Positions 44,300-53,490 of a stretch of 64,000 bases of DNA are shown piece after piece. The stretch is from Embleya sp040605455 (GTDB lineage: Bacteria > Actinomycetota > Actinomycetes > Streptomycetales > Streptomycetaceae). Numbering within the stretch: position 1 is the stretch's first letter; every line of letters begins with the position of its first letter. The DNA lies in the NCBI RefSeq assembly GCF_040605455.1, contig NZ_JBEXCV010000032.1, positions 1-64,000 of the forward strand. Reading direction: 5' to 3'. Both the position numbers and the translations under genes were made by a program. The notes beneath the pieces are model-generated. The model saw only the letters and a list, made by a program, of their open reading frames with translations. It had not been told where the DNA came from and did no database searches.

Positions 44300-45006
44300 G
44301 AACGCGCGCCGTCCCGAGCGCGTGTCGATGAGCGGGTGACGCCGTGCCACCCCAGGCGGTCGAGCCGATAGGCGACCCGGGCCGATCCCCGGGGTGGCAC
44401 CGACCGGTGACGTACCGACCAGCCAAACCATGGTCGATTCGCTGGTCCCGGCGGCCGGTGGCGTAGCGCTCGCGGTGCTCGGGGTGAACCTCCGCGAGCG
44501 TCTCCGCGATCGCGGCCGAGGGATCGTCGCCGATCAGGGCCACCCGGAGCAACTCGTGGAAGATCGCGGTGCCTTCCCACGCGGCCCGGTCGCCGTGCGT
44601 GAGCGCGGCGATCCGGCGGGCGGCGGCCATGGTGGCCGTGCGGCCGTCGGGCGCGAAGTGTCCTTGCACCGGGGGCGCTCGCTGCTGTCGTCTCGTAGCG
44701 AACGCCTGTGCTGGATATGACCGGACCCGGCGCGCGAAGTCATCGCTCCGTGGGGGCGGCGCGGTCGACTGCCCCGAGCCGGTGACCGGCCGGGTGCCGG
44801 CCCCGGTTCTTTGCGTGGGTGATACCCCGCGTGCGAAGGCGGGACTTCGGGAGAGGAGGTGGCGCACCGGGGAGGCCTACGGTCGAGGCCGAGCACGGCA
44901 GCGCCCGCGTGACTGCCGGCGTGCTCGGCGTCGCCATCCTCGCCGCAGTCGCCGTGTCGGCGGCGACCGGGTATCGGCCGATCGGGACGGGGCCCATCGG
45001 GCCCGC
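44300..45006. other. Intergenic stretch around a hydrolase remnant
   Basis: Apart from the ADP-ribosylglycohydrolase fragment at 44455-44670, this 0.7-kb region shows no recognised gene. The part from 44680 to 45006 has only short frames. Confidence 0.5.
44455..44670 (-). pseudogene. ADP-ribosylglycohydrolase internal fragment
   Basis: The minus strand encodes GHFAPDGRTATMAAARRIAA, LTHGDRAAWEGTAIFHELLR and AIAETLAEVHPEHRERYAT, which is an internal helical segment of ADP-ribosylglycohydrolases. The N-terminal GDALG metal site and C-terminal GGDTD metal site are absent, so this is an isolated remnant. Confidence 0.6.
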
Positions 45007-45648
45007 TCAGTACGCGACGGTGAAGCGGGCGCGGTGGTGCCGCGGCTGCTCCGCCTCGTCGATGAGGGCGACTGCGAGGTCCTCGACGGAGATGGCCGAG
45101 ACGCCGTCGGGGTCGACGAGGAGTTCGTCGGTGCCGAGTCGGAAGGTACCGGTGCGGGTGCCGGGCTCCAGGTTGGCGGGCGGGCTGAGGTAGGTCCAGT
45201 CGATCTCGGTGTCGGTGCGGAAGACGTCGAGCTGGGCGTTGCAGGCCAGGGCGATGCCGCGCCACGCGGTGGGCACGAATCGCGGGTCGTCGACCGCCAT
45301 GGTGTCGCTCGTGCCCGGCACGGTCAGGCTGCCCGCGCCGCCGACGGTCAGCAGGCGTACCCCCGTGCCGGTGAGCCCGGACAGCAGCGCCTCGGCCGTG
45401 TCGGCCAACGCCTGTTCGTTGCCGGGTGCCGGGCGGGTGGCGCTGATCACCAGGTCCTTGCCGGTACTCAGCGCGGCCACGTCCTCGACCCGTGCGGCGT
45501 CGCCGACTCGGGCCTCGGCCTCGGGGTGCAGTTCGGGAAAGCGGGCCGCGTCGCGGACCACGGCGGTGACCTCGTGGCCCCGGGAGAGGGCCTCGGAGAC
45601 GACTCGGCTGCCCACGTTTCCGGCTGCTCCGAACACGGTGATGCGCAT
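45007..45648 (-). CDS. NAD(P)H-binding protein, atypical SDR (NmrA/YwnB-like)
   Basis: A 213-residue Rossmann protein: MRITVFGAAGNVGSRVVSEA, GHEVTAVVRDAARFPELHPE, LVISATRPAPGNEQALADTA, LTVGGAGSLTVPG, and TEIDWTYLSPPANLEPGTRT. This pattern matches small atypical SDRs that act as reductases or sensors of NAD(P)H. ATG 45648 follows gagaggggc. It is divergent from a MarR gene with a perfect palindrome in between and is the likely target. Confidence 0.87.
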   Translation of the reverse strand: MRITVFGAAGNVGSRVVSEALSRGHEVTAVVRDAARFPELHPEAEARVGDAARVEDVAALSTGKDLVISATRPAPGNEQALADTAEALLSGLTGTGVRLLTVGGAGSLTVPGTSDTMAVDDPRFVPTAWRGIALACNAQLDVFRTDTEIDWTYLSPPANLEPGTRTGTFRLGTDELLVDPDGVSAISVEDLAVALIDEAEQPRHHRARFTVAY

Positions 45649-45699
45649 GGTGGTGTGCCCCTCTCGGATGGTCGATCGGTGGTTCGATCGAGTGGCTGA

Positions 45700-45717
45700 T
45701 CTCTTAGTGCTAAGAGA
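45700..45717. promoter_or_regulatory. Perfect operator TCTCTTAG-TG-CTAAGAGA
   Basis: An 18-base perfect inverted repeat between the divergent SDR and MarR genes. A degraded half-site (tctcatcgctaagg) follows at about 45723. It is well placed to repress both promoters. Confidence 0.75.
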
Positions 45718-45795
45718 AATGTATCTCATCGCTAAGGTAATCGAAAGGAGGGGAGTCGATCCGGATCACTCCATCGACTCGGCTAACCTGACGCC

Positions 45796-46293
45796 GTGGC
45801 AGATCACGTCGACCTTGTGCTGGAGCAATGGGGTACGCAGCGCCCCGACCTGGACGCGTCGCCCATGGCGGTACTCGCCCGGCTGTCCCGCGCCGCGCGT
45901 CTGGTCGGTGCCGAACTGGCCCGGACCTTCGGCGAACACGGGCTCGACGCCTCGTCGTTCGACGTACTCGCCACGCTGCGCCGGCATCCGTCCCCGCATC
46001 GGCTGAGCCCCACCGAGTTGATGCGGGCCTCCATGGTCACCTCGGGCGCCATCACCCAGCGCCTGGATCGCCTGGAGGCGCGCGGCCTGGTGTCCCGCGG
46101 TACCAGCGCGTCGGACGGCCGCGGCGTACTGGTCGCACTCACCGACGAGGGCCGCGAACTGATCGACCGGGTGTTGCCCGCGCACCTCGACACCGAACGC
46201 CGTGTGCTCGCCGCACTCGGCGTCAAACAGCGGGCGGCCCTCGCCGACGGGCTCCGCACACTCCTGGAATCCCTGGGGGACGGCACGGACTGA
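45796..46293 (+). CDS. MarR-family transcriptional regulator
   Basis: A 165-residue MarR protein: LDASSFDVLATLRRHPSPHR, LSPTELMRASMVTSGAITQR, LDRLEARGLVSRGTSASDGR, GVLVALTDEGRELIDR, and a C-terminal dimerisation helix. GTG 45796 is 6 bases after TAACCT, so the message may be leaderless. It likely represses the divergent NAD(P)H-binding gene and itself. Confidence 0.92.
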   Translation: MADHVDLVLEQWGTQRPDLDASPMAVLARLSRAARLVGAELARTFGEHGLDASSFDVLATLRRHPSPHRLSPTELMRASMVTSGAITQRLDRLEARGLVSRGTSASDGRGVLVALTDEGRELIDRVLPAHLDTERRVLAALGVKQRAALADGLRTLLESLGDGTD

Positions 46294-46448
46294 CGACTCG
46301 GTACGCCGGGCGGCTTCCGGGCGTCGCGGGCGGGTACGCCGGCTCGCCGAGTGGGCCCGCCTGGCCCGCGCGGTGCGGCCGGGCCGACCCGCGCGAGCCC
46401 TGCGCGGATCGCGAATGGAACGGTCCTCGAACGGATAGCAGCACGCAC

Positions 46449-46973
46449 ATGGTTCTTCACACGCGTTCCGTGCAGGTCGCAGCGTCCACCGACCGGGTGT
46501 ACATGCTCTTGTCCGACACGGACAAGCTTCCCGAATTCTTCCCTCCGGTGACCGCCGTCCGGGCCACCTCGGGCCGCGCGGTGGTGGTGACCGCCGGCGA
46601 GTCGGCGCATTCCGTGGCGGCCGAGGTCGACCTGGATCGGGACGGTCCGGGCACCCGGATCGAATGGGTCGTGCGCGGTACGCCCTACAGCGGCATCGTG
46701 ATCGTCCAGGACGGCCCGGGCGACGTGAACAGCATCGTCACCGTCGTGGTCGACGACGGCCAGGACCCGCTGGACTACGGTGCGGTCGAGCGCGAGCGCC
46801 TCCACGACGCGGGCCAGTTCGGCGGCAAGAAGGGTCACGAGGCGTTGCCCGTGGACGCGCTCACCCGCCACCGCCAGGTTGGCGCGGACGCCGACCTGGC
46901 CATCGGCGACATCCTGGAACACGGCCTCGACCACCTCCGCGCCTACGTCGAGACGGGTCGACGGCAGGGTTGA
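46449..46973 (+). CDS. SRPBCC-fold protein
   Basis: A 174-residue START-like protein from ATG 46449. VQVAASTDRVYMLLSDTDKL, PEFFPPVTAVRATSGRAVVV, and TRIEWVVRGTPYSGIVIVQD are the beta-strands of the SRPBCC fold, and DLAIGDILEHGLDHLRAYVE is the long C-terminal helix that closes the pocket. Residues 108-145 are less typical. No ribosome binding site is strong, and the upstream 155 bases are GC-rich with no signal. Ligand unknown. Confidence 0.78.
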   Translation: MVLHTRSVQVAASTDRVYMLLSDTDKLPEFFPPVTAVRATSGRAVVVTAGESAHSVAAEVDLDRDGPGTRIEWVVRGTPYSGIVIVQDGPGDVNSIVTVVVDDGQDPLDYGAVERERLHDAGQFGGKKGHEALPVDALTRHRQVGADADLAIGDILEHGLDHLRAYVETGRRQG

Positions 46974-47700
46974 ATCCGACCCGTGCGCACCCAGACCGAC
47001 CCGGCCCACGCCGACCGTCGCTCGGGGTGCGCTCACATTTCGGCGCGGTGGCCGGCCGGTCCGGGCCGGTTGGGTGGCCCGCGCTCCGTGCGCAACGCCT
47101 TTGACATGCGGGGTCGTTGGCCGCCGCCCGCGCCGGTGCAACTTCCGGCAGCTGTAGCTGTACGACCTGAGATCGCGTCCTGATCCGCGACTGTCGATTC
47201 GCGCCCGGGATCGCGCACGCGGCGCTGCTGTGCAGCCGGGGCGATTCTCCCTCCGGACGAAGGCCGGCGGCGACCTGAACGGCTGAGCACCCACCGACCC
47301 GACCACCAACCCCGAGCGCGCCACGACCCGGCCGGCAGCCCACCGCCCCGCATCAACATCCGCGCGCGGTGCTCGCGGTACTCGCCGCGTCCGACGAGTC
47401 CGCCCTGGCCCGCACGAGCGATGGTGCCGAGCGGGCCGAGCTGCTCGCCGAGGACCCGCCGGCCGCCGACCTCGCCGCGCTGGGCGAGCAGGCACGCGAG
47501 GCGGTGGCGGAGGGCATGCGAGATCTCGCCGAGGCCGGCCGAGAGCCCCGTTCGCCCCCGCCGTTCGCCCCTGCCGACCGCTCGCCCCGCCGAATCGGCC
47601 GTCTCGCCGGCCGTTTGCCCCGCCAACAGCTCGCTCGTTCGCTTGCGGGCCGCGCCGGGGCTCTGGGGTGGTTCCTCGCTCGGGGGGTTCTTGACGGAGT
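46974..47700. other. No recognised gene
   Basis: About 730 bases with several open frames but none with family resemblance. An Ala/Arg/Pro-rich plus-strand frame (about 47369-47743) overlaps the ROK promoter and is judged spurious. Transcription of the ROK cluster starts at the right edge. Confidence 0.5.
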
Positions 47701-47702
47701 CT

Positions 47703-47762
47703 TGACACCGCCTAATGGCGGGCCTAATTTGCTCTCACTCTGAAATATTTTCACTCTGAGAG
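47703..47762 (+). promoter_or_regulatory. Promoter and operator of the ROK regulator
   Basis: TTGACA (47703-47708), 17 bases, then TAATTT (47726-47731) form a near-consensus vegetative promoter. Two direct copies of TCACTCTGA follow around a TGAAATATTTTCA near-palindrome (about 47736-47760), a likely operator for the ROK regulator itself. Confidence 0.7.
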
Positions 47763-47768
47763 GTGCAC

Positions 47769-48959
47769 ATGGCGGAGACGGCCGATGCCCGATGGGCCAA
47801 CCGCTCCAGCCTGCTCGCGGTGCTGTTGGCCGGTGGGCAGCACAGCCGCGCCGGTCTCACCCAGCAGACCGGGCTCAGTGCGGCCACCGTTTCGCGCGTG
47901 GTCGAGGGGTTGCTCGACGAGGGCCTGGTTCGTGAGGGTGCCGTCCTGCAGACCGGGAGGCGCGGGCGGCAGGGCGTGGTGATCGAGGTGGCCGCCGAGC
48001 GCGGGGTCGCGGTCGGGGTCGACCTCGGTGGCACCACCTGTCGATTCCTGGCCACCGACCTGCTGGGCCACTCGCCGCGCTACCGCGAGGAGCCCACCCC
48101 CCGACACCTGGCGGCCGACGACCTCGCGGACTGGCTCGCCGAGCGGGTCCGCGCGCTGTATGCCGACGCGGCCGCGCCCGATGTGCTGCGCGCGGGCGTG
48201 ATAGGTCTGCCCGGCGCGGTCGCGGCCGACGGGTTGGGCGTGCGCGGCGCGACCAACCTCCCGCAGATCGAGGGCGACCTGTTCACCCGCCGGGTGCGCC
48301 GCGCGCTGGAGGGCACCGTCGCCTTCGGCAACGACGCGGATCTGGCCCTGGAGGGCGAGTTGCGGCACGGCGCCGCCCGCACCGCCGACACCGCCGTGAT
48401 GTTCACCGTCGGCGCCGGCTTCGGCGCCGGTGTGGCCGTGAACCGGCACGTGCGGGGCGGACCGACCGGCCTGGTAGGCGAGTTCGGCTTTCTGCCGGTG
48501 GACTCCGACGACCACACCGTGGAGGAACTGGTCGGCGCCGAGGGCCTGATGCGGGCCGCTCGCGAAGCCGGTCTGGACGTGGCCACCGCCGCCGACCTGT
48601 TCGTCGACTCCTCGCCGGCGGCCCGGGCCGTGATCGACCGGTTCGAGCGCGCGCTCGGCGTGGCGTTGATCGCGGTGACGATCGCCTACGAACCCGAACT
48701 GGTCGTTCTCGGCGGCCGGGTCTCGGCCTCGATCGACGCCGCGATGACCACTCGCTTGCGCGAACGGGTGCGCCGACGATTGCCCGCGTGCCCCGAACTC
48801 GTGCACTCCGAACTGGCCGATCTCGCAGGCGCGTTGGGCGCGGTCTCGCGCGGCCTGACCGCACTGCGGGTCCGCTTCGACGTCGCGGCGGATGCGGCGG
48901 CGGCGGTCCGGGCCGACCTGGAACTGCCCACACTGCTCGCACCGGCGGGCACCCGCTGA
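47769..48959 (+). CDS. ROK-family (NagC/XylR-type) transcriptional regulator
   Basis: A 396-residue repressor. The N-terminal winged helix (SLLAVLLAGGQHSRAGLTQQ, TGLSAATVSRVVEGLLDEGL) precedes a ROK sugar-kinase-like domain: VGVDLGGTTCRFLATDLLGH, GVIGLPGAVAADGLGVRGAT, FGNDADLALEGELRHGAART, and VGAGFGAGVAVNRHVRGG. The usual ROK zinc motif CxCGxxGCxE is absent. ATG 47769 follows gagagg. It likely controls the transporter-enzyme genes downstream and itself. Confidence 0.9.
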   Translation: MAETADARWANRSSLLAVLLAGGQHSRAGLTQQTGLSAATVSRVVEGLLDEGLVREGAVLQTGRRGRQGVVIEVAAERGVAVGVDLGGTTCRFLATDLLGHSPRYREEPTPRHLAADDLADWLAERVRALYADAAAPDVLRAGVIGLPGAVAADGLGVRGATNLPQIEGDLFTRRVRRALEGTVAFGNDADLALEGELRHGAARTADTAVMFTVGAGFGAGVAVNRHVRGGPTGLVGEFGFLPVDSDDHTVEELVGAEGLMRAAREAGLDVATAADLFVDSSPAARAVIDRFERALGVALIAVTIAYEPELVVLGGRVSASIDAAMTTRLRERVRRRLPACPELVHSELADLAGALGAVSRGLTALRVRFDVAADAAAAVRADLELPTLLAPAGTR

Positions 48960-49014
48960 CGGACCACCCGCCCACCCCGGGCGGAGCGCCGCGGCGAACC
49001 CACGAACCGCGGCG

Positions 49015-49130
49015 AATCCCGAATCGCAGCGAACCACGGACTGCGGCACCCACGGACCGCGCCAACCCACGGACCGCGCCAAACCCGCCAACCGTGGTCA
49101 CCCCACCAATCGCGCCTCCAGCGGCCGCGC
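49015..49130. repeat. Degenerate repeats between ROK regulator and permease
   Basis: Repeats of the type cgaaccacgg, cccacggaccgcgccaa (two near-exact 18-base copies at about 49048-49083) fill part of the 400-base gap (48960-49357). No gene is recognised in the gap. The sequence is more C-rich than the rest. Confidence 0.55.
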
Positions 49131-49357
49131 CCAACCCGCCAACCGCAACGACCCCCACGCCTCGCACCCACCACAGTCGTCGAAGCGCACCCACCCGGGT
49201 CGTCGAATCGTCCCCCTCCGACACCGGCCGGCCACCGGCACCTCCGCAGCCGACCGACCCTTCGCTCCCGTCAAAGGCACATCGGGCCGCCGCACCAGGC
49301 GGCCCGCGCACCCTCAGGGGTCCGTCCCACCCCACCGAAACGCCTGGAGTACCACCA

Positions 49358-50845
49358 ATGTCCACCCCACTGCCGTCGAAAGGCGGGTCCCTCCGCCGGA
49401 ACACGCTGTCCGTGTTCGGTGCCGTCGCCATGTGTATGGCCTTCATGGGCCCGGCCACCAGCGTCGCGTTCAACACGCCTCCCGCCGCGGCGGGAGCCGG
49501 GTACGCGCTGCCCCTCGCCATCGTGCTGGCCATGGTGGCCAGCCTCCTGGTCGCCAACACGATCGCCGCGTTCGCCCGCAAACTGCCTGCGGCCGGCTTC
49601 GCCTACACCTACAACAGCCACGGCTTCGGCAAGTCCGGCGGCTTCCTCTCCGGGTGGTTGTTGCTGCTCACCTACGGCATGGTCGGGCCGATGTTGTTCG
49701 CCGCGCTCGGCGGCTACAGCCACGACTTCCTGGACAGCCAGTTCGACGTCCGGGTGCCGTGGCAGGTGATGTCGCTGGCGTTCGCCGCCGTGGTATGGGG
49801 CGTCAACTCGCTCGGCGTGTCCAGTTCGGCCAAGACCGCGTTGATCTTCCTGGTCCTGGAGGTCGGCGTACTGCTCGGCCTGGCCGGGGTGATCCTCGGC
49901 GATGGCGGCGACTCGGGTTTGGCGGTGGCGCCGTTCGATCCGGCCAATTCCATCGACGGCTTCAGCGGCCTGGGCACCGGCATGTTGTGGGGCATCCTGA
50001 TGTTCATCGGCTTCGAGTCGGTGGCCACCCTGGGTGAGGAGGCGCGCGGTGCCAAGCGCAGCATTCCGCTCGCGCTGTTCACCGCGGTCGCGGTGATCGG
50101 CACGTTCTATGTGCTGATGGCGTACTCGACCTCGATCGGCTTCGGCTCCGCGCACGGCTCCCAACTGGCCGAGGACGCCGCGCCGTTGACCACCCTGGTG
50201 GATCGCTACTGGGGTGTCACCTGGATCCTCGCGCTGACCGTGATCGTCAGCCAATTCGCCAACGTCGTCTCCGGCTCGAACGCGGCCGTGCGGGTGCTGT
50301 TCTCGATGGGCCGCGAGGGCGTGCTCCCGCGCTTCCTGGGCCGGACCAACGAACGCCACGTGCCGCAGTCGGCGATCACCGCCTACCTGGGCTTCTCGCT
50401 CGTCTTCGCGCTGGTACTGGGCAGCGGCTTCGGCGGCGACCTGGGTCCGCTGGGCGTGTACGGGTTCGCGGGCACCATCCTCGGGCTCGGGATGGTGATC
50501 ATCTACATCCTGATGAGCGTCGCGGTGACCCGGTTCTACCTGCGCGAGCACCGGGGCGAGTTCTCCATGCTGCGACACGGGATCCTGCCCGGCGCGACCG
50601 TGCTGCTGATGCTGCTGCCGATATACGGCCAGCTGTGGCCGGTGCCCGATCACCCGAACAACCTCGTGCCGTACGTGATCGTCGGCTGGATGCTGCTGGG
50701 CACCGTGTATCTGGTCTGGGCGCACCGCTCGCGTCCGCAGGTGCTGGCCGCGATGGGTCGCGTGTTCGAGGACGAACCGGACGCCGGCGAGGCGGCCGCG
50801 GAGCCGGGGGAGGGGGCGATACCCGTGTCGGTCGCCCGGACCTGA
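49358..50845 (+). CDS. APC-family amino acid permease
   Basis: A 495-residue permease with 12 predicted helices. Early motifs: VFGAVAMCMAFMGPATSVAF, ANTIAAFARKLPAAGFAYTY, then MLWGILMFIGFESVATLGEE, an APC consensus in helix 6, followed by ARGAKRSIPLALFTAVAVIG. The C-terminus is Ala/Glu-rich. ATG 49358 follows ctggag. It lies between the ROK regulator and the PLP enzyme and probably imports the cluster's substrate. Confidence 0.9.
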   Translation: MSTPLPSKGGSLRRNTLSVFGAVAMCMAFMGPATSVAFNTPPAAAGAGYALPLAIVLAMVASLLVANTIAAFARKLPAAGFAYTYNSHGFGKSGGFLSGWLLLLTYGMVGPMLFAALGGYSHDFLDSQFDVRVPWQVMSLAFAAVVWGVNSLGVSSSAKTALIFLVLEVGVLLGLAGVILGDGGDSGLAVAPFDPANSIDGFSGLGTGMLWGILMFIGFESVATLGEEARGAKRSIPLALFTAVAVIGTFYVLMAYSTSIGFGSAHGSQLAEDAAPLTTLVDRYWGVTWILALTVIVSQFANVVSGSNAAVRVLFSMGREGVLPRFLGRTNERHVPQSAITAYLGFSLVFALVLGSGFGGDLGPLGVYGFAGTILGLGMVIIYILMSVAVTRFYLREHRGEFSMLRHGILPGATVLLMLLPIYGQLWPVPDHPNNLVPYVIVGWMLLGTVYLVWAHRSRPQVLAAMGRVFEDEPDAGEAAAEPGEGAIPVSVART

Positions 50846-50969
50846 TCCGCGCCGGAAACGTTCGACGGCCTCGACGTCCGACGACCTTCCGACATCTGCT
50901 CGCCGGCCCGCTCCGTCCGGGCGTCCGCCCCGCCCGCCCCGTCCGCTCGTCTCAAAGGAGAGTCTCCCG

Positions 50970-52196
50970 ATGTTCCTCGACCGACTCCTCGCCCACAACC
51001 GCCCGCTGATCGAGGCCGTCGTGACGGCTCATCAGGAGGGTCGCCTGCTTGCCAACACGTACGTGGCGGACCTGGACACGGTGGCACGCAACGCCGCCAC
51101 GATCGCCGAGGCCGCGCGCTCGCGAGGACTGTCCACGTACGTGATGGCCAAGCAGTACGGGCGCAATCCCGACGTCACACGCACCGCGATCGAGGCGGGG
51201 CTCGGCCCGGTGGTCGCGGTGGACACCGCGTGCGTGTCGGCCGCGGTCCGGCACGGCCTGCCGGTCGGGCATGTCGGGCACCTGGTGCAGCCGCATCGGG
51301 GCAGCGAGGACTTCGTGGTCGGCGCCGACCCCGAGGTGGTCACCGTGTTCTCGGTGGACGCGGCGCGGCGAATCGGCGCGGCGGCGGCACGGCGCGGCGG
51401 CCCTCCCGTGTCGGTGCTGCTGCGCGTGCACGGTGACGGGGACCGGTTCTACTTCGGCCACGGCGGGGGGTTCCCGGCCGCCGACGTGGTGGCCGCCGCG
51501 CGCGAGGTCGACGCGGTGGAGGGCGTAGCGGTGCACGGCGTGACCACGTTTCCGTGCCTGCTCGCCGACCCGGAGCAGCGGCGGATCACGGGCACGCCCA
51601 ACCTGGCCACGGTCGTCGCGGCTGCCGAGCGGCTGCGCGCGGCCGGGTTCGCCATCCGTCAGGTGAACGCGCCCGGGACCACGTCGGCGCGTTCGCTGAC
51701 GATCGCCGCCGACGCGGGCGCCACGCATGTCGAGCCGGGCAACGCGATCCACGGGACGACTCCGCTGCACGTGTTCTCCGAGGAGGCGCCGGAGCAGCCG
51801 GCGATCGTGTACGTGACCGAGGTGTCGCACGTGGACGGCGACGACGCGTACGCGTTCGCCGCCGGGCACTACGTCGACAAGGTACTGGGCGAGTTCCGAC
51901 TCACCGCGCTGGTGGGCCGGGACCCGGCGACCGCGGTCGAGCGGGTGGTGCGGGTGGATACCGCTCCGGACGGGGCGATCCACTACTACACGGTGCTTCG
52001 GGACGCGCGCCGGCTGGGGATCGGGCCGGGCGACACGGTGGTGATGTGCTTCCGGCCGCAGGCGTTCGTGACGCGTGGGCGGACGCAGTCGGTGGCCGGG
52101 TTGCACGGGGCCGGGCGGGAGGGTGCCGCCGCGGGTGCGGTGGTGTGGGGCGAGCGGTACGACGCGGAGGCGCGGGTGGTGGGTGATCCGTCCTGA
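50970..52196 (+). CDS. YhfX-family PLP enzyme (alanine-racemase fold)
   Basis: A 408-residue enzyme related to E. coli YhfX. The alanine-racemase-like barrel starts with LLANTYVADLDTVARNAATI, and the expected PLP lysine lies in TYVMAKQYGRN (K61). VEGVAVHGVTTFPCLLADPE, NAPGTTSARSLTIAADAGAT, and HVEPGNAIHGTTPLHVFSEE are family-like segments. ATG 50970 follows aaaggagag. Relatives have no well-established substrate, though racemase, epimerase or lyase activity is plausible. Confidence 0.85.
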   Translation: MFLDRLLAHNRPLIEAVVTAHQEGRLLANTYVADLDTVARNAATIAEAARSRGLSTYVMAKQYGRNPDVTRTAIEAGLGPVVAVDTACVSAAVRHGLPVGHVGHLVQPHRGSEDFVVGADPEVVTVFSVDAARRIGAAAARRGGPPVSVLLRVHGDGDRFYFGHGGGFPAADVVAAAREVDAVEGVAVHGVTTFPCLLADPEQRRITGTPNLATVVAAAERLRAAGFAIRQVNAPGTTSARSLTIAADAGATHVEPGNAIHGTTPLHVFSEEAPEQPAIVYVTEVSHVDGDDAYAFAAGHYVDKVLGEFRLTALVGRDPATAVERVVRVDTAPDGAIHYYTVLRDARRLGIGPGDTVVMCFRPQAFVTRGRTQSVAGLHGAGREGAAAGAVVWGERYDAEARVVGDPS

Positions 52197-52270
52197 CCGG
52201 GCCGATGCGACGGCCACTGCCTCATTACCCCTGCCATGTGCGATTGCCCGACTCGAGGATTGTGACGATC

Positions 52271-53254
52271 GTGTTCGACTCCGCTGACCTGGTCGACCCG
52301 CCGCTGCCGCGCGACTCCCTCGGGATAGTCGCGCTCGACATCGGCGGCACCAAGACGGCCATGGCCGCCCTCGATGCGGCCGGTACGGTGCTCGCGGAGC
52401 GCCGGGTGGCCACCCGCGAGCCGGGCGAGGACATGGCGCATGCGCTGGATCGGCTGCTGCGGCTGGCCCGGGAGCAGGTCGCGGCGGTGACCCGGGGCGG
52501 GCGGCGCGAGATCGTGGCGGTGGGCCTGGTCTGTCCCGGCACGGTGACCTCGGCCGGGGTGGAGCTGTCGCCGAACCTGCCCGGGATCGAAAACGTGGAC
52601 GTACTCGGCCTGGCGCGCGAGGCGTTCGGGTCGGTGCCGGTGGTGGTGGCCAACGACGTCAAGGCGGCGGGGTTGGCCGAGTTGCGCTCGGGCGCACTGG
52701 TTGCCGCCGATCCGGGGCTTTTCGTCAATCTGGGTACGGGAGTTGCCGCCGCGCTCACGGTCGGCGGCCGGGTCGTGGGCGGCGCGCGGGGTGTGGCCGG
52801 CGAGATCGGCTACTCGCTGGTGCCGGGTCGGCCCGACGAGCCGGACCTGGAATCGTTGATCGGTGGCGGCCCGCTCACGGCCCGTACGCAGTCCCTGTAC
52901 GCACTCGCCGGCAACGGCCTGCCGCCGGACGCGGCGGCGATCCTGACCTCCACCGACCCGCGCCTGCGGGCCATCGCCGATCATGCCCTCGATGTGCTGG
53001 CGGGCCACGTTCTCAACCTGTATCTGGCGCTGGATCCGACGCGGATTGCGCTGGGCGGCGGGCTGATGGCCGTGTCCGAGCGGGTGCTCGATGTCCTGCG
53101 GAGTTTCCTCGCGAAGCACACTCCGGGCACGGCCGATCCGGGCGAGGTGATCGTGGCGGCGCGTTACATCCACGACGGGGCGCTGCGGGGCGCTGCCGCG
53201 CTGGCGTGGGACGTGGCGGGGGGTGAGCGGCCGGGGTGGGCGTTGCTGACGTGA
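52271..53254 (+). CDS. ROK-family sugar kinase
   Basis: A 327-residue ROK protein without HTH: IVALDIGGTKTAMAALDAAG, then GLVCPGTVTSAGVELSPNLP, VVVANDVKAAGLAELRSGAL and LFVNLGTGVAAALTVGGRVV. GEIGYSLVPG stands where the conserved GExGH region lies, but the CxCGxxGCxE zinc motif is replaced by LIGGGPLTART. Start GTG 52271 has gagga 11 bases away; GTG 52262 and ATG 52205 are alternatives. It probably phosphorylates the sugar or amino-sugar substrate before the SIS isomerase acts. Confidence 0.85.
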   Translation: MFDSADLVDPPLPRDSLGIVALDIGGTKTAMAALDAAGTVLAERRVATREPGEDMAHALDRLLRLAREQVAAVTRGGRREIVAVGLVCPGTVTSAGVELSPNLPGIENVDVLGLAREAFGSVPVVVANDVKAAGLAELRSGALVAADPGLFVNLGTGVAAALTVGGRVVGGARGVAGEIGYSLVPGRPDEPDLESLIGGGPLTARTQSLYALAGNGLPPDAAAILTSTDPRLRAIADHALDVLAGHVLNLYLALDPTRIALGGGLMAVSERVLDVLRSFLAKHTPGTADPGEVIVAARYIHDGALRGAAALAWDVAGGERPGWALLT

Positions 53255-53319
53255 AGGCGCTTGTTCGCTCCGCGGGTGGGGCGGGTTGTGCGCCGAGGCG
53301 ACTGCCCACGGCCGCAGCC

Positions 53320-53373
53320 AAAGCCAAAGCCAAAGCCAAAGCCAAAGCCAAAGCCAAAGCCAAAGCCAAAGCC
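53320..53373. repeat. Nine tandem AAAGCC hexanucleotides
   Basis: Nine exact copies (54 bases) of AAAGCC, followed by degraded copies to about 53430. They lie in the 236-base gap between the ROK kinase and the SIS start. In the SIS reading frame they would encode a Lys-Ala repeat, but the ribosome binding site argues for a start after the repeat. Confidence 0.9.
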
Positions 53374-53490
53374 ATGGCCGCAGCCACAGCGATAGCCATG
53401 GCCACGGTCAAGGTCACGGCCACGGTCAGGTTTGGGTGTTGCGGTTTTGTTTTCGGTCCTTGTTGTTCGAAATCGATCGATGGGATGAAC

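Noticed and set aside
46974..47743. Ala-rich ORF before the ROK regulator
   Set aside because: It overlaps the near-consensus ROK promoter and has no family features or good start site.
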